Origin: DAOVRD01 sp964521715
GTDB taxonomy: Bacteria > Planctomycetota > Brocadiia > SM23-32
Direction: 5' to 3'
Assembly (NCBI GenBank): GCA_964521715.1
Contig: CAZFSS010000007.1
Coordinates: 109,643 to 173,642 of the forward strand
Length of the DNA stretch: 64,000 nt
Shown here: in pieces, positions 16,369 to 25,819 of the stretch
How the letters are laid out: every line of letters starts with the position of its first letter
Position numbering within the stretch: position 1 is the first letter of the stretch
Translations under genes and position numbers: made by a program
The notes under the pieces: generated by a model
The model's database searches: none
What the model was told of the DNA's origin: nothing
The model's input: the letters and a program-made list of their open reading frames with translations, nothing else

Positions 16369-19300
16369 ACCTGCCGGTCCTCCTGCGCTCGCGCGTGCCG
16401 TTTGAACCGCCGCCGTCGCGCCTGATGGCGAACAGGACACATCCGTCGCCGACCACTTCCTCGATCTGCTGTGCCAGGCGTTCGGACACCTTCACGCCGC
16501 CCGCCGCGCCCACCCGCGCCTGGAGCATCCAGCCGTCGCTGACCAGGTTGATGAAGACGGGCACCTTGCCGCTGTTGCGCCCCAGTACGTCGCCGAGCGC
16601 GGACCAGACCGCAGGCTCGGCCTGCCGGCAGGGCACCGTCACGAAGACGGCACTGGCCAGCCGCGCCTGGACCTTCTCGTAAGGAATGACCTCCGCCACC
16701 TGCAGGGACGTGCCGCGCGCGTGGCTGACCCGCCCCGTGAAGAACAGCACCTGGCCCGCCGCCAGAAGCTCCTGGTGCTTCTCGTAAGCGCGCGGAAAGA
16801 CGACGCACTCGAAGCTGTTCCGCACGTCCAGCACGGTCAGCACGGCCATGGGGTCGCCGGCCCGCGTGCTGCGGCGGCGGACCTTCTCCACCATCCCGCC
16901 CATCACGACCTCCGCGCCGTCCGGCACGGACCCGAGCCCGTCGCTGAAGGCCGTGCAGAACCGGGACAGGCGGTCCCTGAACTGCACGAGCGGGTCGTAG
17001 CGGACGTAGAGGCCCAGGGCTTCCTTCTCCTGGCCGGCGAGGTCCTGAGGCGCCAGGGGCGGCACGTCGGGCAGGTTGGCGGCCATGCGCTTCTCGGGGT
17101 CCTGCTCGGCGAACTGCCCGAACAGGGAGTGCTGGCCGATCTGGCGGTTCTTGCGCGCACGGGCGCCGACGCGGACGGCCGTCTCGAGGATGGCGAGTTG
17201 CTGCGCCCTGTCCCCCGGCAGGCCGTCGAAGCATCCCGCCTTCATCAGGCCTTCGACGGCGCCCTTGGTCACCTCGTGCGAATCGACGCGCTCGCAGAAA
17301 TCGAACAGGCTCGTGAACGGCCCCTCCTTGTCCCTGGCAGCGAGGACGCACTCGATGGCCCTGGTTCCGACGTTCTTGACCGCCCCCAGGCCGAAGCGCA
17401 GCTTCGCTTCGCCCACGGGGGTGAAGTCGGCCCGGCTCTCGTTGACGTCCGGCGGCAGCACCTCGATGCCCAGCTCGCCGCACTCGCCCATCAGCTTCAC
17501 CACTTCGTCCGTGTTGCCCATCTCGCAGGAGAGGCTGGCGGCCATGAACTCGGTCGTGTAGTGGGCCTTGAGGTAGGCCGTGATAAAGGCAATGAAGGCG
17601 TAGGCGCTGGTGTGCGCCTTGTTGAAGCCGTAGCCGGCGAAGTGCATGATCAGGCCGAAGATGTCCTCGGCCGTCTGGCGGTCGACGCCGTTGGCGACCG
17701 CGCCCTCGACGAAGGCCGTGTGGCGCTGCTGGATGACCGATTCCTTCTTCTTGCTGATGGCTTTGATCATCGCCAGGGCGTCGGCCATGCTCATGCCGGC
17801 GATGGTGTTGACGATGCGCATGATCTGTTCCTGGTAGAGCAGCACGCCGTAGGTGGGCTTCAGGATCGGCTCGAAGGCGGGGTGGGGATACGTCACTTCC
17901 TCGCGTCCGTGCCTTCGCTTGATGAAGTCGTCCGCCATGCCGCTCTGGAGCGGCCCGGGCCGGTAGAGCCCCACGACCGCGATGAGGTCCTCGATGTTGG
18001 CCGGCTGGAGGCGCTGGAGCAGCCTCTTCATCCCCGCGCTGCCGAGCTGGAAGACGCCCTGGGTCAGGCCCTTCGAGAGGAGCTCGTAGGTCTTTCGGTC
18101 CGTCAGGTCCATCTTGTCCACGTCTATGCTCGGCGGCTCCCGCCCGCTGTCGCGGATGATCTGGAGCGCCTTGTCGATGATGGTCAGCGTGCTCAGGCCG
18201 AGGAAGTCGATCTTCAGCATGCCCATCGCTTCCAGGTCCTCACCCGCCCACTGGGTCATGATGATGCCGTCGCTGTTCCTGGCCAGCGGGATCATCTGCC
18301 AGAGCGGCTGATCGGCGATCACCATGCCGGCGGCGTGGATGCCCACGTGGCGGGGCAGGCCCTCGATGTGCCTGGCGTATTCGATGATCCTGGACACTTC
18401 CTCGTCCTCGCGGGCGAGGCTCCGAAGCTCGGGCACCTCCTCCATGGCCGAGTCGATGGTGATCTTCAGCGTCTGCGGGATCATCTTGGCCACGCGGTCC
18501 ACCTTTGACAGCTCGACCCCGAGCACCCGCCCCACGTCCCGCACGCAGTTGCGCGCCTTCAGCGTGCCGAACGTGATGATCTGCGCGCTGCTCTGCGCCC
18601 CGTACCGGTCGCGTACGTACTGGATGACCTCGTCGCGCCGCCTCTCGCACAGGTCGATGTCGATGTCCGGCGGCTCCTCCCGCTCGGGGTCCATGAAACG
18701 GTTGAAGATCAGGTCGTAGTCCATGGGGTTAATGGCCGTCATGTCCAGCGCGTGGGCGACCAGGCTTCCGGCGCCGCTCCCGCGCAGCCCGACGGGGATG
18801 CTGTTCTCGCGGGCGAACCGGACGAAGTCCCAGACGATCAGGAAGTAGTCCACGTAGCCGGTCTGCTCGATCACCCCCAGTTCGTAGTCCAGGCGCTCCC
18901 GCATCTCATCGGACATCGCGCCGTAGCGCTCCTTCAGCCCCTCCTGCGCCAGGGAGCGGAGCAACTTCGGGTTCTCCCCCGTCGGCACCCCCTCCTGGTG
19001 GAAGGTCGGGTACTTGCGCGAGCTGTCCAGTTCGACCTCGCACATCTCGGCAATGCGCAGCGTGTTCCTCAGGGCCTCAGGCACGCCGGCGAACAGCTCG
19101 GCCATCTCCTCGGGGCTCTTGAGGTAGACCTGGTCGGTCGCCAAGCGGAACCGGTCCGGATCGCTGAGCGTCGTGTGCGTGTTGATGCACAGGAGCACGT
19201 CGTGCCAGCTCCGGTCCGCCGCCTCCAGATAGTGGCAGTCGTTTGTGGCCACGGTCGGGACCCCGAGCCTGGCGGCCAGCTCGACGGCCGGCCCCAACAC

Positions 19301-19864
19301 CTCGCGCTGCTCGGGCAGACCGTGGTCCTGAAGCTCGACGTAGAGGCGCTCCGGTCCGAACAGGTCGCGCATGTCCCCGAGCCATCTGGCCGCTTCCGCC
19401 TGCGCCCCCGAAAGGAGGAGTTGATTGAGCCGGCTGTGCAGGCACCCGCTCAGGCAGATGAGCCCCCCGGCGCACTCCTCCAGAAGCTCCCAGTCGATGC
19501 GCGGCTTGTAGTACAGGCCGTCCAGATAGGCGAGGCTTGCCATCTTGACCAGGTTGGCATAGCCGACCTGATCGGCCGCCAGGAAGGTGAGATGCGTGAG
19601 GTCCTGGCCTCCGCCCGCGCGCTCCCGGTTGCGGCGGTCCCCCGGGGTGAAGTAGCCCTCGTAGCCAATGATGGGCTTCAGGCCATGCTCGCGCACCGTG
19701 CGGTGGAACTCGACCACGCCGAACAGGTTGCCGTGGTCCGTGATGGCGATCGCCGGCATGCCCATCTGCGCCGCCCGCTCGGCCGCCTGCTCGATGCGGC
19801 ACGCCCCGTCCAGCAGGCTGTACTGCGTGTGAACATGGAGGTGACAGAACTCAGCCGATGCCAT
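16349..19864 (-). CDS. dnaE: DNA polymerase III alpha subunit
   Basis: A 1171-residue replicative polymerase subunit, close to E. coli DnaE. The N-terminal PHP domain begins HLHVHTQYSLLDG; the first catalytic pair lies in PDIDIDLCERRRDEV near residue 400 and the third Asp in MLKIDFLGLSTLTII near residue 553, matching E. coli D401/D403/D555. An OB-fold (GGMVEKVRRR onward) sits near the C-terminus. The ATG at 19864 has GGGAG upstream, and a TTGACG-17-TAGAAT promoter lies 65 bp further on. The frame is open to 20335, but those residues are not DnaE-like and overlap the divergent CehA-type gene. ruvC overlaps its 3' end. Confidence 0.98.
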   Translation of the reverse strand: MASAEFCHLHVHTQYSLLDGACRIEQAAERAAQMGMPAIAITDHGNLFGVVEFHRTVREHGLKPIIGYEGYFTPGDRRNRERAGGGQDLTHLTFLAADQVGYANLVKMASLAYLDGLYYKPRIDWELLEECAGGLICLSGCLHSRLNQLLLSGAQAEAARWLGDMRDLFGPERLYVELQDHGLPEQREVLGPAVELAARLGVPTVATNDCHYLEAADRSWHDVLLCINTHTTLSDPDRFRLATDQVYLKSPEEMAELFAGVPEALRNTLRIAEMCEVELDSSRKYPTFHQEGVPTGENPKLLRSLAQEGLKERYGAMSDEMRERLDYELGVIEQTGYVDYFLIVWDFVRFARENSIPVGLRGSGAGSLVAHALDMTAINPMDYDLIFNRFMDPEREEPPDIDIDLCERRRDEVIQYVRDRYGAQSSAQIITFGTLKARNCVRDVGRVLGVELSKVDRVAKMIPQTLKITIDSAMEEVPELRSLAREDEEVSRIIEYARHIEGLPRHVGIHAAGMVIADQPLWQMIPLARNSDGIIMTQWAGEDLEAMGMLKIDFLGLSTLTIIDKALQIIRDSGREPPSIDVDKMDLTDRKTYELLSKGLTQGVFQLGSAGMKRLLQRLQPANIEDLIAVVGLYRPGPLQSGMADDFIKRRHGREEVTYPHPAFEPILKPTYGVLLYQEQIMRIVNTIAGMSMADALAMIKAISKKKESVIQQRHTAFVEGAVANGVDRQTAEDIFGLIMHFAGYGFNKAHTSAYAFIAFITAYLKAHYTTEFMAASLSCEMGNTDEVVKLMGECGELGIEVLPPDVNESRADFTPVGEAKLRFGLGAVKNVGTRAIECVLAARDKEGPFTSLFDFCERVDSHEVTKGAVEGLMKAGCFDGLPGDRAQQLAILETAVRVGARARKNRQIGQHSLFGQFAEQDPEKRMAANLPDVPPLAPQDLAGQEKEALGLYVRYDPLVQFRDRLSRFCTAFSDGLGSVPDGAEVVMGGMVEKVRRRSTRAGDPMAVLTVLDVRNSFECVVFPRAYEKHQELLAAGQVLFFTGRVSHARGTSLQVAEVIPYEKVQARLASAVFVTVPCRQAEPAVWSALGDVLGRNSGKVPVFINLVSDGWMLQARVGAAGGVKVSERLAQQIEEVVGDGCVLFAIRRDGGGSNGTRERRRTGRYANPGD

Positions 19865-19928
19865 CGGCGCTCCCGGGGAATGCTCGCGGAAAACGGCGCA
19901 AACACTACCGGCCCTGCCGGCCGGCGCC

Positions 19929-19957
19929 ATTCTAGTGCGGCTGTCAAGCATCGTCAA
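19929..19957 (-). promoter_or_regulatory. Sigma70-type promoter for dnaE
   Basis: On the minus strand, TTGACG and TAGAAT with a 17-bp spacer, about 65 bp upstream of the dnaE ATG. This argues against starts upstream of 19930. Confidence 0.6.
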
Positions 19958-20084
19958 GGCATCCTCGATTTCGGGGCCGTTCATCCGGGGATCGGAGGGC
20001 CAGCTCCCTCCTGCGCCGGCCCTTGAAACGGCACAGGCCGGCCGGTAGCATCCCCCCGTGACGGGCGCTTTTGGCAAGGAGTCA

Positions 20085-22631
20085 ATGGCGATGGGCAGGA
20101 AACGGGCGGGCGGTGTGCAGGAATACGCCGTGCAGTTCCAGCCGATTCCGCTGGCCTTCGACTTCCCTGCGGCGGGACAGCAGGACGAGGCCGCCGAGCG
20201 CGCGCGCGCCATGCCGAGGGGCCGCCGGCGGCTCTGGGGCATCCCCTTCGAGCTGGCGCCGGACGACGCGGAGGCGAACGGACTAAGGCTCCCGCAGGGC
20301 GAGGGAAAGGCCGTCGAGATCGGCGCGGCGGCCACGCACCTGTGCTTCCTCCACTACTGGGAGGGCGCCCCCAGGCCCGAGGACGGCGATGCGGGCGGCG
20401 AGCAGGTCGGCCAGTACGTCCTCCGCTACGCCGGCGGCGCTACGGCTGAGGTGCCCATCCGCGCGCGGTTCGAGGTCGGCTGGCGCATGCCGCCATACGG
20501 GGCTTACCTGTATGCAGGCGTCGGCCACGAGGAGATCAGGACCTTCGACTTCATGAGCGCGGAGGCAAAGCGAGGGGGCTGGTGGGGCGGCCTGCAGACC
20601 GACGCCGGCGGCGGCGCGCCGCGCGAGCCCTGGATCTTCGCCCTCTGCAATCCGCACCCCGATCGGCAGATCCAGTCCGTACTGCTGCGCGCAGTGCACT
20701 CGTCGCCGCTGGTAATCCTCGGGCTGACCCTCTACTCGGGCCCGGGCCACCCGCTGCGGCACAACCCCCGGCGATACTTCAAGCTCACGCTGCCCGCGGG
20801 CGTCGCCGTAGAGTCCATGGACGTCGACCTGGGCGTGCTCGTGCGCGACGCGGGCGCCGCTTCGCCGCGCGGCGAGGCCTGGCTGGACGCCGTGGAGGCC
20901 GGCCTGGGAGTGCCCGCCGGCGTCGGGCTCGACGAGAACGTGCGCCTGGTGGAGATCAGCGCCGCGGACGGGGCGACGCTGACGGCCGTGGTCAAGCCGG
21001 GCAAGGAGGGCGCGCGAAGGCGCAAGCGTCAGCTCAGCATCGGCGAGGCCCTCCGCAAGGGCCAGAGCAAGCGCCGCGACGTGCGCCTCGAAGTGGTCCA
21101 TCCCGAACGGACCTGGGTGAACGTCACCATCCGGGACGAGGACACGGGCAAGCCGATCTCCGCCCGCCTGCACTTCTCCGGTCCGAACGGCGAGTACTAC
21201 GCCCCCTACGGCCATCACACCGTCATCAATGACAACTGGTTCGAGGACTACGGCGCGGACATCAAGCTCGGCCAGATGAGCTACGCCTACGTGCCGGGCC
21301 GCTTCCGGGCGAAGCTGCCCGTGGGTGAGGTCTACGTCGAGGCCGCCAAGGGATTCGAGTACCAGCCGATCAGGAGGAAGGTCGCCATTCAGCCCGGTCA
21401 GGCCGAGCTGGAGCTGGCCCTGAAGCGCATGACGGACCGGCGCAAGGAGGGGTGGGTCACGGCGGACACGCACGTGCACTTCATCAGCCCCCACACCGCG
21501 TGGCTCCAGGGGCAGGCCGAAGGGCTGAACCTGATCAACCTGCTGGCGAGCCAGTGGGGACGCCTGTTCACCAACGTCGGCGACATCACGGGCGAGCCGG
21601 GGGTCCAGAAGGACGATACCCTGGTCTGGGTCGGCACGGAGAACCGCAACCACATCCTGGGGCACGTCTCGATGCTGGGCACGCACGGCGATCCGGTCTT
21701 CCCGATGTGCAGCGGTGGGCCCGGCGAGGCCTACGTCGGAGACCCGGACGAACGGACCCTCGCGGAATGGGCGGAGGAGTGCCGGCGCAAGGAAGGCGTG
21801 GTGGTGCGGCCGCATTTCCCCGGCCCGAACCTGGAGAACCCCGTCGACATCGTGCTCGCCAAGTTCGACGCCCTGGAGATCCGAAGCTACAGCGTGCCCG
21901 GCAGCGGGCCGCTGGACGAGTACACCTTGCGCGAGTACTACCGCTACCTCAACTGCGGCTACCGCGTCGCCTGCGTCGGAGGCACCGACAAGATGTCGGC
22001 CGGCATGCCGGTCGGCGGCGTGAGGACCTACGCGCAGCTCGACCCGGACCGCCCGTTCACCTTCGAGAACTGGGCCCGCGCCGTCAGGGCCGGCCGGACC
22101 TTCAGCACCTCCGGCCCCCTCCTCGACCTGAAGGTCGAGGGCAAGCCGCTCGGCAGCGAGATCGAGCTGACCGGCGGACGGGGCACGGTCGAGGTCCAGG
22201 CCTCCGCCGAATGCGCCTGGCCGATCACGCGCCTGGAAGTCGTCATGAACGGGAAGGTCGTGGCGGACACGACTCAGCCGGCAGGCGCCAGGAAGCTGGA
22301 AGTCCAGGAGCGGGTCGAGGTCAAGGGCTCCTGCTGGTTCGCCGCCCGGTGCGGAAGCGATCTGCGGGCGCAGCACTGCTGGCCGATCTTCGTGGCCGGG
22401 CACACTTCGCCCACTTACGTCGTGGTGCCCGGCACGGAGCTTTTCAGCCCGGCCGACGCGGCCTACATGCTGACGCTGATAGACGGCGGGCTCACCTACC
22501 TGGACACGCTGTCCGTGCGCTACGACGAGGACCGGCATCGGGAGATGAAGGCCATCTACCAGCACGCGCGGGACCACCTGCTGGGCAGGATGCACAGCCA
22601 CGGCGGGGAGGCAATGGGCCGCCATCCGTAG
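20085..22631 (+). CDS. CehA/McbA-type PHP metallohydrolase
   Basis: An 848-residue protein. The C-terminal half is a PHP-type metal-dependent hydrolase resembling the CehA/McbA family: WVTADTHVHFISPHTAWL near residue 455 opens the domain with its HxH metal ligands, and VVRPHFPGP, VACVGGTDKMSAGMP and GRTFSTSGPLLDL follow. The N-terminal 440 residues look like beta-sandwich domains, including an Ig-like or Cna-B-like stretch (NVTIRDEDTGKPISARLHFSG). Known relatives hydrolyse carbamate esters, but most members are uncharacterised. The ATG at 20085, after AAGGAG, is preferred over the GTG at 20058. No signal peptide is evident. It diverges from dnaE. Confidence 0.8.
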   Translation: MAMGRKRAGGVQEYAVQFQPIPLAFDFPAAGQQDEAAERARAMPRGRRRLWGIPFELAPDDAEANGLRLPQGEGKAVEIGAAATHLCFLHYWEGAPRPEDGDAGGEQVGQYVLRYAGGATAEVPIRARFEVGWRMPPYGAYLYAGVGHEEIRTFDFMSAEAKRGGWWGGLQTDAGGGAPREPWIFALCNPHPDRQIQSVLLRAVHSSPLVILGLTLYSGPGHPLRHNPRRYFKLTLPAGVAVESMDVDLGVLVRDAGAASPRGEAWLDAVEAGLGVPAGVGLDENVRLVEISAADGATLTAVVKPGKEGARRRKRQLSIGEALRKGQSKRRDVRLEVVHPERTWVNVTIRDEDTGKPISARLHFSGPNGEYYAPYGHHTVINDNWFEDYGADIKLGQMSYAYVPGRFRAKLPVGEVYVEAAKGFEYQPIRRKVAIQPGQAELELALKRMTDRRKEGWVTADTHVHFISPHTAWLQGQAEGLNLINLLASQWGRLFTNVGDITGEPGVQKDDTLVWVGTENRNHILGHVSMLGTHGDPVFPMCSGGPGEAYVGDPDERTLAEWAEECRRKEGVVVRPHFPGPNLENPVDIVLAKFDALEIRSYSVPGSGPLDEYTLREYYRYLNCGYRVACVGGTDKMSAGMPVGGVRTYAQLDPDRPFTFENWARAVRAGRTFSTSGPLLDLKVEGKPLGSEIELTGGRGTVEVQASAECAWPITRLEVVMNGKVVADTTQPAGARKLEVQERVEVKGSCWFAARCGSDLRAQHCWPIFVAGHTSPTYVVVPGTELFSPADAAYMLTLIDGGLTYLDTLSVRYDEDRHREMKAIYQHARDHLLGRMHSHGGEAMGRHP

Positions 22632-22674
22632 GCGCTGTCCAGGAACCGCGCCTCTGGGCCAACGCACGCGCCTC

Positions 22675-22704
22675 TTGCGGGTGCCCGCCACGTTTGCCTA
22701 TAAT
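22675..22704 (+). promoter_or_regulatory. Sigma70-type promoter for hisC-hisB
   Basis: TTGCGG and an exact TATAAT with an 18-bp spacer, 50 bp ahead of hisC. Confidence 0.55.
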
Positions 22705-22753
22705 GCAGGCTCACGGATTTGCATCGTCTCGCCAGTGCCGGATGTCGCGCGCC

Positions 22754-23845
22754 ATGGGTTATTTCCGACCGGACATCGAACGGATGAAGGGCTACGAGCC
22801 CGGCTTCCAGCCGAAGGAGCCGGGGTTCATCAAGCTCAACACGAACGAGAACCCGTACCCGCCCTCTCCGCGCGTCATGGAAGCGCTCCGGGCCGCGTTG
22901 CCGGAGGGCCTGCGGAAGTATCCCGATCCCATGGCGGACGCCTTCCGGCGCCGGGCGGCCGAAGTGCTCGGCACTCGGCCGGAACGCATCCTGTGCGGGA
23001 ACGGGTCGGACGACCTGCTCAACATCGCCGTTCGCAGCCTCTGCGCCGAGGGCGACCCGGTCGCCTTCCCGTATCCGACTTACTCGCTCTACGACGCCCT
23101 GGCGGAGATACAAGGGGCCCGGACGGTCGCGATCGCCTTCCCCGAGGACTACTCCCTGCCGCCAGGTCTGGCCGGCAACGGCGCGCGCCTGACCCTCCTG
23201 AGCAATCCGAACGCCCCGAGCGGAACGCTCGTCCCGCCGGAGCAGGTGGCCCGCCTGGCCGAGTCGCTCCCCGGCGTGCTCCTGGTGGACGAAGCCTACG
23301 TGGACTTCGCCGAGCGGAACTGCCTCGCCCTCGTCGAAAGGCATGACAACGTCATCGTGACGCGGACGCTGTCGAAGTCCTACAGCCTGGCGGGGCTGCG
23401 CTTCGGCTTCGCGGTGGCGCAGGAGCCCCTCATCGAGGGGATGGCCAAGGTGAAGGACTCTTACAACGTCAGCGGCCTGGCCGTGGCCGGGGCGACCGCC
23501 GCCATCGCCGACCAGGAGTGGCTGAAGCAGAGCGTGCGGAAGATCAAGGCCGCCCGCGAACGTCTGACGGCAGGGCTGAGGGAGATGGGCTTCACCTGCT
23601 GGCCCTCGCAGACGAACTTCGTGCTGGCCCGCGTCCCCGAGGGGCAGGACGCCGCGGGGATCTTCGAGGATCTCTTCGAACGCAAGATCCTGGTCCGCTA
23701 CTTCGACGCACCGCGTCTGGACGACTGCCTGCGCATCTCCATAGGCACGGACGAGCAGACGGACGCGTTGCTCGACGCCATGGCGGACGTGATCGCGCGA
23801 CGGACGCCGGGCGCCAGCGCCGCGCCCGTGCGGGAGGGAACGTGA
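22754..23845 (+). CDS. hisC: Histidinol-phosphate aminotransferase
   Basis: A 363-residue PLP enzyme of fold type I that makes histidinol phosphate from imidazole acetol phosphate. KLNTNENPYPPSPRVMEAL is the substrate-binding N-terminus, LSNPNAPSGTLVPPE and LVDEAYVDFAE are cofactor-contact motifs, and TRTLSKSYSLAGLRFGF holds the Schiff-base Lys. The ATG at 22754 aligns with the family N-terminus (MGYFRPDIERMKGY); an in-frame ATG at 22742 is possible, and neither has a clear ribosome site. Its TGA shares one base with the hisB ATG, so the two form an operon driven from 22675-22704. Confidence 0.96.
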   Translation: MGYFRPDIERMKGYEPGFQPKEPGFIKLNTNENPYPPSPRVMEALRAALPEGLRKYPDPMADAFRRRAAEVLGTRPERILCGNGSDDLLNIAVRSLCAEGDPVAFPYPTYSLYDALAEIQGARTVAIAFPEDYSLPPGLAGNGARLTLLSNPNAPSGTLVPPEQVARLAESLPGVLLVDEAYVDFAERNCLALVERHDNVIVTRTLSKSYSLAGLRFGFAVAQEPLIEGMAKVKDSYNVSGLAVAGATAAIADQEWLKQSVRKIKAARERLTAGLREMGFTCWPSQTNFVLARVPEGQDAAGIFEDLFERKILVRYFDAPRLDDCLRISIGTDEQTDALLDAMADVIARRTPGASAAPVREGT

Positions 23846-24444
23846 TGGCCGAGAACAGACGCCGGGCCGCCGTTGAACGCAAGACCAAGGAGACCTCCAT
23901 CCGCCTGGAGCTTTCGCTGGACGGCGAGGGCCGCGCCGAGATTGCCACCGGCATCGGCTTCCTGGACCACATGCTGGACCTGCTGGCCCGGCACGGCCTG
24001 CTGGACCTGAAGTGCCAGGCGAGCGGCGACCTCCAGGTGGACGCGCATCACACCACGGAAGACGTCGGCATCACGCTGGGGCGGGCGTTCGCCGAGGCGC
24101 TCGGCGACAAGCGGGGCATCAGGCGCTTCGCCGACGCGCGGGTGCCGATGGAGGGCAGCCTGACGGCCGTCGCGGTGGACGTGAGCGGACGCGGCCTGCT
24201 CAGCTACAACGTGCGCTTCCCCGCGTCGAAGGTCGGCGAGTTCGACGTCGAGCTCGTGCAGGAGTTCCTCCAGGCGTTCGCCCTGAACGCGGGCATCACG
24301 CTGCACGTGGACCTGGTGCGCGGCGACAACACGCACCACATCGCGGAGTCCATCTTCAAGGGGACGGCGCGCGCGCTGCGCGACGCCGTGGCGATAGACC
24401 CCCGCGCGCCGGGCCAGATCCCCTCCACCAAGGGCGTGCTCTAA
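23845..24444 (+). CDS. hisB: Imidazoleglycerol-phosphate dehydratase
   Basis: A 199-residue monofunctional HisB, normal length, catalysing the sixth step of histidine synthesis. Its two duplicated metal-binding motifs are present: GFLDHMLDLLARHG with DAHHTTEDVGI, and the second repeat with GDNTHHIAESIFKGTARAL. The ATG at 23845 overlaps the hisC stop (TGATG), with GGGAGGGA as ribosome site. No phosphatase domain is fused, unlike the enterobacterial enzyme. Other his genes are not in the window. Confidence 0.97.
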   Translation: MAENRRRAAVERKTKETSIRLELSLDGEGRAEIATGIGFLDHMLDLLARHGLLDLKCQASGDLQVDAHHTTEDVGITLGRAFAEALGDKRGIRRFADARVPMEGSLTAVAVDVSGRGLLSYNVRFPASKVGEFDVELVQEFLQAFALNAGITLHVDLVRGDNTHHIAESIFKGTARALRDAVAIDPRAPGQIPSTKGVL

Positions 24445-24503
24445 CGGCCCCCAGTGAAGCTTCAACGGCAAAGCTCCAGGTGGGCCCGTTCCGGCTCTGT
24501 GAG

Positions 24504-24531
24504 GTAGGGGCACGGCGCGCCGTGCCCCTAC
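24504..24531. repeat. Solo 28-bp perfect palindrome, same core as the 156-bp elements
   Basis: Two 14-bp arms (GTAGGGGCACGGCG and its exact complement) with no loop, centred on GGCGCGCC. The same 28 bp forms the centre of the two 156-bp elements at 39.2 and 60.1 kb. Here the 156-bp flanks are missing. It lies in the 192-bp gap between convergent hisB and tgt and could also fold as a hairpin in either transcript. Nothing else was seen in that gap. Confidence 0.9.
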
Positions 24532-24636
24532 GAAAGCGGATCCGACTTGCCGGTATGGCGGACGCACAATGGCGCCGCGGCAAGTCCACAACGCCGCCTC
24601 GACCCGACAACCGCCAAATCCAGCGCCGAGGCCCCA

Positions 24637-25758
24637 CTAGCAGTAGGAACCCGCCCCGAGCGATTCCATCAGCCGTGCATAGAAGCGCAGGTTGTGGATC
24701 GTCGCGAGGCGGAAGGCCAGCGCATCCCTGATCCTGAACAGGTGGTGCACGTACGCGCGCGTGTGGCTGCGGCAGCAGGCGCAGTCGCACGTCGCGTCCA
24801 CCGGGGAAGGATCGCGCACGTGCTTGTGGTCTAGCAGGTAGACGCACTCGTAGAAACCGTCTGCGTCGAGGCATGCGCGGTCGGGGGCCGCCGTGAAGGC
24901 GTAGAGGCGCCCGTGCCGGGCGTCACGCGTGGGGATCACGCAATCGAACAGGTCGTAGCCGCAGGCGACGGACCGGACGACGTGCTCCGGTTTGCCGATG
25001 CCGAGCGCCCATCTGAGCGCGCCGGACGGGATCATCTGCGCAACGGCAGGTACGACGTCGAGCAGCCGGCCGTCCTTGCTGACCGGCCAGCCGCCGTAGC
25101 CGTAGCCATCGAAGCCGATCTCAAGCAGGCGCTCGGCGCATTCCCTTCGCAGCGACTCGTCCTTCCCCCCCTGCACGACGGCGAAGAGCAGCGGCCGGCG
25201 GCCGGTTTGCTCCGCCAGGCGGTCGAACTCCCGCCTGCACGCGCCCGCCCAGAGCACCGTGTTCTCCAGGGCCTCGCGCTGCCGCTCGGGCGGCGCATCG
25301 AGGGGCACGCAGTGGTCCAGGCACACGAGGACGTCGGCGCCGAGCCGGAACTGCGCGCGGATGCACTTCTCCGGGGTCAGGAGCTTCCTGTCCCCGCCCG
25401 GGGCGAGGCGATAGGAGAATCCTTTCCTCGTGACGCTGCCCAGCTTCGCGGACCCGATCAGAAGCGAGAAGACCTGAAAGCCGCCGGAGTCGGAAAGGAC
25501 GGGCCCGGACCAGCCCATGAAGGCGTGCACCCCGCCGAGCGCAGAGACTACCGTGACGCCGGGGTGCGTCATCAGATGGAAGGTGTTGACGACCAGGCCC
25601 TCGACGCCGCAGGCCGTCACGTCGTCGGCGTCCACGCACCTGACCACGGCCCTTGTGGCATCCGGGAGGAAGGCGGGCAGGTGCAGCTCCCCGTGGGGCG
25701 TGGCAAGGGATGAGGGCCGTGGCCCCTCCGGGGCGCCTCCGCGTGGATTGCTGGCCAT
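24637..25758 (-). CDS. tgt: Queuine tRNA-ribosyltransferase family protein
   Basis: A 373-residue tRNA-guanine transglycosylase, which exchanges guanine 34 for a queuine precursor. LSDSGGFQVFS carries the base-binding Asp, and GYDLFDCVIPTRDARHGRLY the nucleophilic Asp. The zinc site is CDCACC with a downstream His in ATIHNLRFY, the standard C-x-C-x2-C...H layout. The ATG at 25758 with AGGA upstream is chosen; the frame is open to 25836, but those residues overlap the NUDIX gene. queC in the same window makes the precursor. Several motif residues differ from E. coli (for example PTRDARHG for PTRNARNG), so a specialised paralogue is possible. Confidence 0.88.
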   Translation of the reverse strand: MASNPRGGAPEGPRPSSLATPHGELHLPAFLPDATRAVVRCVDADDVTACGVEGLVVNTFHLMTHPGVTVVSALGGVHAFMGWSGPVLSDSGGFQVFSLLIGSAKLGSVTRKGFSYRLAPGGDRKLLTPEKCIRAQFRLGADVLVCLDHCVPLDAPPERQREALENTVLWAGACRREFDRLAEQTGRRPLLFAVVQGGKDESLRRECAERLLEIGFDGYGYGGWPVSKDGRLLDVVPAVAQMIPSGALRWALGIGKPEHVVRSVACGYDLFDCVIPTRDARHGRLYAFTAAPDRACLDADGFYECVYLLDHKHVRDPSPVDATCDCACCRSHTRAYVHHLFRIRDALAFRLATIHNLRFYARLMESLGAGSYC

Positions 25759-25819
25759 GACGTCCTCGCTGAACGGGCGAGCATCCCGGCGAGCCGGCAT
25801 TGCGCGTCGGCGCTCGGAC

